Assembly (NCBI GenBank): GCA_934339005.1
Contig: CAKRHR010000032.1
Location: 1-29,894, forward strand
Direction of reading: 5' to 3'
DNA from: an uncultured Catenibacillus sp.
GTDB taxonomy: Bacteria; Bacillota; Clostridia; Lachnospirales; Lachnospiraceae
Length of the DNA stretch: 29,894 nucleotides
The stretch's first letter is position 1, and the number at the start of each line of letters is the position of its first letter. Below, piece after piece: positions 23,469 to 29,894 of this stretch. The notes under the pieces are model-generated. The model was not told the origin of the DNA and did no database searches. It saw nothing but the letters and a program-made list of their open reading frames with translations. The position numbers were made by a program, and so were the translations under genes.

Positions 23469-25526
23469 TTAATCATCCATTTTTTCAAATACAGGAATAT
23501 GTTCCAACGGCGCATCTGCCATTACTGTTGCCGGGCCTTCATAAATAGTTTCTGCATAGACATCTTTCCATTTGCCTTCCGGTAAATAAACTTCTCTTTG
23601 ACGTTCACCAAGATGTAACACAGGCGCCACAAGATATTTTGAGCCAAACATATACTGGTCTGAAAGTGTCCAGCATTTTTCATCTTCAGGGAATTCAAAA
23701 AACATGGCACGGATGATTGGTGCACCTGTTTCATGGGCTTCTGTCATCAATGTATGAATATAAGGTTTCATAGATAAACGTACATTCAACTGGTCTTTCA
23801 TAATCTTAAAGGCATCTTCACCATAACTCCACAGTTCATTGTCATGACCTGTAAACAGATATCCACCGCCAAAATCTTTATCTGAAAGTGGTGGGATATC
23901 AAATGGCGCACGATTGCCATGCATACGCAGTACAGGACAATACACCGCAAATTCATACCAACGCAACAATAATTCTTTAAATTCCGGAGCGTAACAATCT
24001 GGAGTTTCAAAGCCACCAATATCCGTTGTCCACCAAGGCACACCGGCAAGGCCAACATTTAATCCTGCGGCAATCTGGTCCCGCAAAGATTCAAATGTAC
24101 TTGGTACATCGCCTGACCAGAGTAAAGTGGAATATTTTTGATTGCCTGCCCATCCGCAACGTGCCAGATGAATCATCTCAGCAGTTTTATCTGCTTCATG
24201 ATTTTCTTCATTTGCCTTACGAATACCATCGCAGAATGATTTGGCAACCAACTGAGGATAAATATTTGTCACTTCCATCGCACAACCCAGATGATAACGG
24301 AACAGATCATAATCATACACTGCAAGATCCGGCTCGATGTTATCCAGCCAGAATAAATCAATACCTAAATCGTAATAGCTCTTCTTACATGTTTCCCATA
24401 AAAATTTCTGCGCTTCCGGATTTGTCACATCAATAATGGAACAATCTCCCTCGTAATCGTAAGCCTGTGTACCTCCACGTTCTGTGCGCATCAGCAGGCC
24501 TCTTTCTAAAAGCTCCAGGTAATGAATACTCTTTTTATCAACTGTCGGCCATACTGAAACCATAACTTTAGTTCCCATGGCATGCAATTCATCACACATT
24601 GCTTTAGGATCAGGCCAATATTCTTTGTCAAACTGCCAGTCGCCCTGTCTTGTCCAGTGGAAAAAATCAATTACGATAACATCCAGTGGAATACCAAGTT
24701 CTTTATATTTTCTGGCTACAGAAAGGACTTCATCTTGTGTGCGGTATCTAAGTTTACACTGCCATAATCCAAGATAATCATCACTCATCACAGGTGCTCT
24801 GCCTGTAACTGCTGTATAATTTTCAAGAATCTGTGCCGGTGTATCTGCGGCTGTAATCCAGTAATCCATTTCTTTGGCAACTTCTGCAGTCCACTCACTG
24901 TAATTGCGACCAAAAGTGGCACGGCCAACTGCAGGGGTATTCCAAAGGAAACCATAACCCAGATTTGATACCGCAAACGGAATTGAAATCTGGGAGTTAC
25001 GCTGAGCCAGCTCTAATGTACATCCCTTTAAATCCATCTGGCTCTGCTGATATTGTCCCATACCAAAAATATGTTCTCCATCTGTGCCATCGAAACGTGC
25101 AGTCAGTTTATAATCGCCACCAATAATTGGTTTAAAATCTCTGGCGCAAACCTTTAGGCAACTGCTCTGACCTGTTTCATTTCCCATATAATTTCTCGAA
25201 TATTCTCTTAAAATAACTTCATCATCTTTATAAAATGTCAGCACACCCGCTGCATTTATACGTACACGAATTTTTCCATTAGAAACTTCTGCTGTCTGAA
25301 AGGCAAACTTGAAACCTCTGTCTTCAAATTCATGTTTTTCAGAAATTTCAATTATTGCTGTATCATCATATGCACTGACATCTTCTGTCAATGCCCATAA
25401 ACGGTTTGTAAACTGATTGTTTTTTGTTGCCCGCACACGCAGTGCATCTTTCCCCCATGGTTCGATACGCAATGTTTCATACTGCTGTTTAACAATGACT
25501 GCATTACCTTCCTGTGAAATAATCAT
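23469..25526 (-). CDS. Glycoside hydrolase family 31 (alpha-glucosidase/alpha-xylosidase type)
   Basis: This is a retaining alpha-glycosidase of 685 residues and probably cytosolic, as there is no signal peptide. The N-terminal beta domain is followed by the catalytic barrel from about 245. The nucleophile is Asp395 in LFWLDNIEPD; the acid/base is Asp473 in LWSGDVPSTFESL. Other barrel motifs are IPLDVIVIDFFHW and GVPWWTTDIGGF, with RMHGNRAP near 550 in the substrate site. Exact specificity cannot be read from these; glucosides, xylosides or altered sugars are possible. The ATG at 25526 follows AAAGGAGG; the longer frame to 25583 begins before that site. It is divergent from two AraC regulators, which probably control it. 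Confidence 0.93.
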   Translation of the reverse strand: MIISQEGNAVIVKQQYETLRIEPWGKDALRVRATKNNQFTNRLWALTEDVSAYDDTAIIEISEKHEFEDRGFKFAFQTAEVSNGKIRVRINAAGVLTFYKDDEVILREYSRNYMGNETGQSSCLKVCARDFKPIIGGDYKLTARFDGTDGEHIFGMGQYQQSQMDLKGCTLELAQRNSQISIPFAVSNLGYGFLWNTPAVGRATFGRNYSEWTAEVAKEMDYWITAADTPAQILENYTAVTGRAPVMSDDYLGLWQCKLRYRTQDEVLSVARKYKELGIPLDVIVIDFFHWTRQGDWQFDKEYWPDPKAMCDELHAMGTKVMVSVWPTVDKKSIHYLELLERGLLMRTERGGTQAYDYEGDCSIIDVTNPEAQKFLWETCKKSYYDLGIDLFWLDNIEPDLAVYDYDLFRYHLGCAMEVTNIYPQLVAKSFCDGIRKANEENHEADKTAEMIHLARCGWAGNQKYSTLLWSGDVPSTFESLRDQIAAGLNVGLAGVPWWTTDIGGFETPDCYAPEFKELLLRWYEFAVYCPVLRMHGNRAPFDIPPLSDKDFGGGYLFTGHDNELWSYGEDAFKIMKDQLNVRLSMKPYIHTLMTEAHETGAPIIRAMFFEFPEDEKCWTLSDQYMFGSKYLVAPVLHLGERQREVYLPEGKWKDVYAETIYEGPATVMADAPLEHIPVFEKMDD

Positions 25527-25577
25527 ATTCGTTCCTCCTTTAGTTTTTATTACACTAGATATCTTTTTAATAACTTT

Positions 25578-25633
25578 TTGCAATTTTTCATTATATTATC
25601 TTAGATTGCAATTTTCTTTGAACTTGTTATAAT
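25578..25633. promoter_or_regulatory. Divergent GH31/AraC promoter region with TTGCAAT repeats
   Basis: On the plus strand TTGCAA (25606-25611), 16 bases, then TATAAT (25628-25633) with TGT before it form the araC promoter. On the minus strand a TATAAT at 25595-25590 would serve the GH31 gene. TTGCAATTTT occurs at 25578-25587 and 25606-25615, 28 bases apart. One copy flanks the minus -10 and the other is the plus -35. The repeats are likely binding sites for one of the AraC proteins. Confidence 0.6.
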
Positions 25634-25747
25634 AACATTATACTGATTTTTATTGTTTTTAAATTGAACAAAATTCACTAGTTTTAACACTATTTTGATT
25701 TTTTATCTGTCTCATACAAACAGTGCACTATTGGAGAATGTAATACT

Positions 25748-26788
25748 ATGAAATCTTACCAAAATAAATCAGATTTATTTAAACACAAAGAACAACATAC
25801 ACTATCCTACCATGAATATCTTTCTTTAAAAGAACCGAAAGAACATGGCAGTATTGATTTTCCTCTTAAAGTATATGAGGTTCAAACATTGACCTGGCTT
25901 AAAGAACGCATCTGGTGTCACTGGCACGATGAAATGGAATTTGTTCTTGTCACACATGGTGGGGCATATTTTCAAATCAATGATGCAAATTATAAAGTAT
26001 CTGAAAATGATATTGTTATTGTACCACCCAATAGTCTGCATTTTGCAACACAGGAAGCAGGAAAGCCATTTGATTTTATTGCCATTGTTTTTTCTCTGGA
26101 TTTTATCAGTCAGACACATGACGAAGTTATTTACCAGAAATACATTACACCATTTTTAAATAATCATATCAGCTTTCCACCATGTATATATAAAACTCAA
26201 TTTAATTTATCCATGCCATCATCTAACAGTCATACTTCAAATGGCTATTCTTCGGAAACACTGTCTGTAATTGATGGTAGTATGTGTAGAAATAATATTT
26301 ATAACATTCTGCATAAGATAAAGCTGCTTTATCAGGAAAAACCTCTTTATTATGAGTTGGACATCAAAACATGTGTTTATCAGCTATGGCATGAATTATT
26401 AACATATGCAAAAGATTCATCTGAAGTTAGTGATAAGTCAGTCATAAAATCTTCAGTAAAAACCAATCAGATTAAAGAGATTCTTTCTTACTTAAAAACA
26501 CACTATAATGATACACTATCTTTGCATGATATTGCTGAGTATTTTCATCTGAGCGAGGGACATTTGTGCCGTATATTCAAAGATGTCACTGGTAAAACAC
26601 TGACTGATTACCTAAACTACTATCGTATTACTATGAGCACTTCCCTTTTATTTAAAACCGATATGTCCATCACTCAGATTGCATTATCTGTTGGATTTAA
26701 CAATGTCAGCTATTTTAATAAGACATTCAAAAAATATATGAACAAAACACCAGGAGAATTTAGAAAGACAGAAGGGAATTATTTATGA
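25748..26788 (+). CDS. AraC-family transcriptional regulator (first of a coupled pair)
   Basis: The 346-residue protein has an N-terminal cupin sensor domain (about 55-115; HWHDEMEFVLVTHGG and VIVPPNSLHFA) and a C-terminal double helix-turn-helix (about 240-340; LSLHDIAEYFHLSEGHLCRI and MSITQIALSVGFNNVSYFNK). The HWHDE motif is typical of AraC sensors of sugars. GGAG lies about 11 bases before the ATG. It is divergent from the GH31 gene and overlaps the next regulator by four bases, so both are made from one transcript. The likely target is the glycoside locus around it. Confidence 0.92.
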   Translation: MKSYQNKSDLFKHKEQHTLSYHEYLSLKEPKEHGSIDFPLKVYEVQTLTWLKERIWCHWHDEMEFVLVTHGGAYFQINDANYKVSENDIVIVPPNSLHFATQEAGKPFDFIAIVFSLDFISQTHDEVIYQKYITPFLNNHISFPPCIYKTQFNLSMPSSNSHTSNGYSSETLSVIDGSMCRNNIYNILHKIKLLYQEKPLYYELDIKTCVYQLWHELLTYAKDSSEVSDKSVIKSSVKTNQIKEILSYLKTHYNDTLSLHDIAEYFHLSEGHLCRIFKDVTGKTLTDYLNYYRITMSTSLLFKTDMSITQIALSVGFNNVSYFNKTFKKYMNKTPGEFRKTEGNYL

Positions 26789-27672
26789 GTACAACAAATG
26801 AATATCATTCAACCTACGCAGGACATCATTATTTTATTGGACACGCAAAAAAATATCCATTACTGCCCTATGCACTGGATGGACTTGGATTGTATATAAA
26901 ACAGAGTTATATTAATCGGTCAGCGGGGATTGAGTCTTTTCAATGGACACTGTGTGTGTCAGGCACAGGTGAATTTTTCTATAATAATAAAGTTTTTACA
27001 ATTACGCCCGGAATGGTTATTTATATACCCGCAAATTTTGAACACCAGTATCATAATATTTCATCTGATTTCTGTGTAAACTATCTTTATTTTGGTGGTG
27101 CTTTGATGCCTGAACTTATGACACATTTTCGTTTGTTAAAACCAGCTGTGTTTATTTTAAATCATCCTGAACGGGTTTTAGAATATGAAGATCAAATGAT
27201 GGCATTGCATTTATCCAATTGTGAAAATGCGGCCTATGAAATTTCGAAAATATTATATTGCTGTATTTTTGATATTGTCCATGATATAAATAAAGTGTTA
27301 CCAAATGCGGTCAACAAGGAAAATATTCTTGTTCATCAAGCTATCGGATTTATGCAGGCTCATTATGCTCAGCCAATTGGATTGCAGGAAATTGCAAAGG
27401 CTCTTTCAATTTCAAAAGAACATTTATGCCGTATTTTCCGAAAAAATACAAAAACGACCATCAGTGCTTATCTTGAGGAAATTCGTATCTGCGAAGCCAA
27501 GAATATAATTTTAAAATATCCCGACAAAAAAATCGGGGAAATCTGTCACCTATGCGGTTTCGATTCCCCCAGTTATTTCAGTGTTATATTTAAAAAAAGA
27601 GAGCAAATGACACCATTAGAATTTCGAAATGGTCATAAACGATTAAATTTAGATGAATCTACCATACACTAA
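26785..27672 (+). CDS. AraC-family transcriptional regulator (second of a coupled pair)
   Basis: The 295-residue protein has the AraC-type cupin domain (about 45-100; CVSGTGEFFYNNKVFTITPG and IPANFEHQYHNI) and a double helix-turn-helix (about 190-285; IGLQEIAKALSISKEHLCRI and GEICHLCGFDSPSYFSVIFK). The start ATG overlaps the TGA of the first regulator (ATGA), with AAGGG about 9 bases upstream. The two regulators differ clearly in the sensor half, so this is not a recent duplicate. They could sense two ligands or work as a heteromeric switch. Its stop lies 11 bases from the convergent ThuA-like gene. Confidence 0.92.
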   Translation: MSTTNEYHSTYAGHHYFIGHAKKYPLLPYALDGLGLYIKQSYINRSAGIESFQWTLCVSGTGEFFYNNKVFTITPGMVIYIPANFEHQYHNISSDFCVNYLYFGGALMPELMTHFRLLKPAVFILNHPERVLEYEDQMMALHLSNCENAAYEISKILYCCIFDIVHDINKVLPNAVNKENILVHQAIGFMQAHYAQPIGLQEIAKALSISKEHLCRIFRKNTKTTISAYLEEIRICEAKNIILKYPDKKIGEICHLCGFDSPSYFSVIFKKREQMTPLEFRNGHKRLNLDESTIH

Positions 27673-27681
27673 ATGGTGTAT
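27664..27681. terminator. Short hairpin at the convergent gene ends
   Basis: ATACAC (27664-27669) and GTGTAT (27676-27681) form a six-pair hairpin across the end of the second AraC gene and the 11-base gap to the ThuA-like gene. U runs are lacking, so terminator function is doubtful. Confidence 0.3.
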
Positions 27682-27683
27682 AT

Positions 27684-28550
27684 TCATAAATCTTTTCTCC
27701 CGTTTTTATAAAATGGCCAACTCCAGAGTCTTTTGTCACCGCTTCTGTCCGGAAAATCAAGTGTGACCTCGCCTGTAGCAGCCCATTCTACACCACGGAC
27801 AAACATTGTCAGATAATTGACACGTTTAATTGTGCCATCACTGTGACCTAGGGTTGTGCAGAAGGTTCTGCCCTTGCCATAATTATTAATCCAGACACAT
27901 GGAGTTTTCTTTCCGACGTTTGGATAATTTTTTACTTTTTCAATATCTATATTTTGTGGCTGATAGCAATCTGCAAATCCTGGAACATGAATATAATCCT
28001 CGACATTATCATCAAAGATTGCAAGTACCTGCACATGACTTTCAGGATGCTCGGTAACACTTGCAAAGAAATCATCTTCAACAGCCATCCACTCTTTTGC
28101 CATACCTTTTGTGATTGGATGTTCCAGATTCGCCATTGTAATCGTCGCATCGCTTTTTGGATTTTTTCGGCTACCATGTTCAAACGAACAGTACGCACCT
28201 GCCATTTCCCGATAATAATCCGGCCAGTCTTTTTCAATAATTAAAGATGAATGGAAAAAGACTGCACCCTTTCCTTCTGCTACAAAATCCCTGAGTGCTT
28301 CCATCGTTGTGTCTTCAAACACCGCTAATGGGTCAGTCATGTAATATTTGCCGTCATAATTAATCAGTACGGCATCGTAAGATTCCAGTGATTTTTTTGT
28401 TGCACCGTCAAACTGCTCTGTAATTTTTACTTTAAATCGGCCTGTAGACTCCAGTAATGTCACAAGCATATCGTTGATTGTATGGAAATCATGCTCTCTT
28501 GTCACTGTACCTGTAATTAATAAAATATTTAAACGTTCGTTATTACTCAT
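27684..28550 (-). CDS. ThuA-like (trehalose utilisation) domain protein
   Basis: The 288-residue protein has the glutamine-amidotransferase-like ThuA fold. It opens NILLITGTVTREHDFHTI, has the central AVFFHSSLI strand and turn, a middle VEDDFFASV strand, and ends with TFCTTLGHSDGT and a helix starting YLTMFVRGVEWAAT. ThuA proteins occur in trehalose and keto-sugar loci; the exact reaction is not well settled. GAGGT precedes the ATG at 28550. It follows the NTF2-like gene on the same strand after a 169-base gap in which I see no clear promoter or terminator. The setting suggests a role in breakdown of an unusual glycoside. Confidence 0.85.
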   Translation of the reverse strand: MSNNERLNILLITGTVTREHDFHTINDMLVTLLESTGRFKVKITEQFDGATKKSLESYDAVLINYDGKYYMTDPLAVFEDTTMEALRDFVAEGKGAVFFHSSLIIEKDWPDYYREMAGAYCSFEHGSRKNPKSDATITMANLEHPITKGMAKEWMAVEDDFFASVTEHPESHVQVLAIFDDNVEDYIHVPGFADCYQPQNIDIEKVKNYPNVGKKTPCVWINNYGKGRTFCTTLGHSDGTIKRVNYLTMFVRGVEWAATGEVTLDFPDRSGDKRLWSWPFYKNGRKDL

Positions 28551-28719
28551 AATATCTACCTCATTCTAAGACTGTATCTGTAAAATTATTTGATAATAGC
28601 CAGACTAAAAGTTCAAAATACTGTTCATGTTTACTTAATAAAATGCTAAACTTTTTCGACCTGATGTCATCATTATTTTCACAGATTTACAGAAAAACTT
28701 TCCCTTTATAATTTAATTT

Positions 28720-29487
28720 TTAATATGGAAATGTATCATCAAATGTTTTGTATGGTTTTGGTGGTACAGGTTGCAATACAGACGTAGATGTCATGCCGTC
28801 ATAATTCCAGTGAAATGTTGTTGGTCTGTCTGGTGGCGCCATAAAAAAGGCTTCTCCATCATTGCCGATAAAACGCAGTGGTGTCTTCGGTGCATTTGGA
28901 TCCTCTGGCTGATTAGCTGCCGCCTTTGCAGCTTTTGCGGCAAAGGCAACCCAGTTTTCATCAAAAGATGTTCTTGTCAGTGCATAACAGTGGAAATGCC
29001 ATATTTTCCATACACCATTTTCACAAATAAAATCGACGCCATATTTTGCCCAACACCAGTGTGCCCAAATCTTTTTGCCATCCAGAGTTTCTTTGCAAAA
29101 CATTGCATCCGGCAATTCTTTCTTATCCTCCGGTACCATGCCTGATTCACAGCCACTGAGCATCCAGACACCTTTCGCAGTTTTGCCATCCTCTGCCACT
29201 TCGATGACCGGTGTATGAATAGAGTGAAATATAAATTTGCCCGGCGGATTTGGTCTGTCGCAATAATAATCTTTAATATGTGCACTGCCGACATAGACAC
29301 CTGAAGCCCCATCCTCCAGTGTAATGTCCTCACGATTTAACGCCCAGCATTCCTCTAAAATCAAATCATCCCGAAAAGATGTGTGATAATACATATATTT
29401 TGACATCAAATTCGATATTTCATCTCTTGCTTTTAACCGTGCGATATCTTTTTCAATAGCCTCTAATCGTTTTTCAAGTTCTGTCAT
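28720..29487 (-). CDS. NTF2-like (SnoaL/BaiE-type) protein
   Basis: The 255-residue protein starts with a short coiled coil (TELEKRLEAIEKDIARLKAR), then an NTF2-fold domain to about residue 175. The opening and the segment FHSIHTPVIEV (His91) recall BaiE, the bile acid 7-alpha-dehydratase, and related SnoaL-like lyases and cyclases; KIWHFHCYALTRTSF would be the closing strand. A proline-rich tail (about 195-255) ending KTFDDTFPY goes beyond the usual fold. No specific reaction can be assigned; a dehydratase or eliminase role on a sugar or aglycone is only a guess. AAAGGGG precedes the ATG. It lies 43 bases after the sugar-binding lipoprotein gene and so is probably in that operon. Confidence 0.75.
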   Translation of the reverse strand: MTELEKRLEAIEKDIARLKARDEISNLMSKYMYYHTSFRDDLILEECWALNREDITLEDGASGVYVGSAHIKDYYCDRPNPPGKFIFHSIHTPVIEVAEDGKTAKGVWMLSGCESGMVPEDKKELPDAMFCKETLDGKKIWAHWCWAKYGVDFICENGVWKIWHFHCYALTRTSFDENWVAFAAKAAKAAANQPEDPNAPKTPLRFIGNDGEAFFMAPPDRPTTFHWNYDGMTSTSVLQPVPPKPYKTFDDTFPY

Positions 29488-29530
29488 TATAAAACCCCTT
29501 TCACATTTTCTTATTCACGTACAGGTAAAT

Positions 29531-29894
29531 TTACTGTTCAGCCAGCCATGCCTGTAACTGTTCATTGTATGCATCAAGAATTTTCTGCATGCCTGCTGCA
29601 TATAATGCATCGATAAACTCATTGTATGTTTTATCAACATCTTCAACCGCACCTGCTGATAACTGTGGTTTATACTGGTCAACGACATTCTTACATGCTG
29701 TCAATTCATTGGAAACCGGTGTCGAATCAATATTAAAGCCAAGGAATTTTGATACTTCCATAGATGCATTGGCTTCCTTCTGATGTTCACGGATATCTAC
29801 ATCCGGGCCCTGCCATGGTGTTTTAATCAAAACGTTACCATATAAGAAATCTGCTGTGTGATATTCAACGTTATCGCCGTTGATACCTTCAGGA
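29531..29894 (-). CDS. LplA-type sugar ABC transporter binding protein, C-terminal part (cut by window edge)
   Basis: About 120 residues of a larger protein are visible. Segments such as GNVLIKTPWQGPD, KFLGFNIDSTPVSNEL and NVVDQYKPQLSAGAV match the C-terminal DUF3502 region of LplA-like family 1 solute-binding lipoproteins, which import complex or modified sugars with LplB/LplC permeases. The frame stays open to the window edge; an internal TTG at 29830 is not the start. The stop is followed after 43 bases by the NTF2-like gene, so an lpl-type transporter probably heads this operon outside the window. Confidence 0.85.
   Translation of the reverse strand, partial: PEGINGDNVEYHTADFLYGNVLIKTPWQGPDVDIREHQKEANASMEVSKFLGFNIDSTPVSNELTACKNVVDQYKPQLSAGAVEDVDKTYNEFIDALYAAGMQKILDAYNEQLQAWLAEQ

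Noticed and set aside
28551..28719. Terminator between the NTF2-like and ThuA-like genes
   Set aside because: AAAGTTTTTC and GAAAAAGTTT can pair imperfectly, but they are far apart, AT-only and have a mismatch.

Overview
The window looks like chromosomal sequence from a low-GC, obligately fermentative Clostridia member, most likely a Lachnospiraceae species. The grounds are AT-rich intergenic DNA, strong AGGAGG ribosome binding sites, a glycyl-radical pyruvate formate-lyase, and protein styles typical of that family. The species assignment is inference. No rRNA, tRNA, CRISPR array, insertion sequence or phage gene is visible. All but three genes lie on the minus strand.

Layout, left to right. 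(1) 1-6445, minus: central fermentation. Read in transcription order this is gap, pgk, tpiA, then a separately promoted pflB and pflA (cut by the left edge). Together they run from glyceraldehyde-3-phosphate to acetyl-CoA plus formate. (2) 6446-10642: a plus-strand PHP-family histidinol phosphatase convergent with a YhfC-type membrane protease, then a Na/Pi-cotransporter-like protein with a PhoU-like tail. (3) 10643-19972, minus: an oligopeptide ABC transporter, oppA-oppB-oppC-oppD-oppF, followed by a membrane-anchored protein that looks like a degenerate ApbE. (4) 20679-23283, minus: prolyl aminopeptidase and an M3 oligoendopeptidase, which would digest the imported peptides. (5) 23469-29894: a glycoside-use locus with a GH31 enzyme, two overlapping AraC-family regulators (plus strand), a ThuA-like protein, an NTF2/SnoaL-like protein and the C-terminal part of an LplA-type sugar-binding lipoprotein cut by the right edge.

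The most unusual part is the peptide transporter. OppA appears circularly permuted: the segment that normally ends this family sits just after the lipoprotein linker, and the protein stops where that segment would normally begin. OppD carries about 240 extra, partly coiled-coil residues inside the nucleotide-binding domain. OppF ends in two predicted membrane helices. OppB has a large outside domain. The oppA promoter is followed by a structured leader with an intrinsic terminator. Other points of interest are a hairpin with a U run that also buries the ribosome binding site of the prolyl aminopeptidase, and a dyad-rich operator at the predicted pflB start site.

All calls come from reading the sequence and from remembered family features; no database search or folding program was run.
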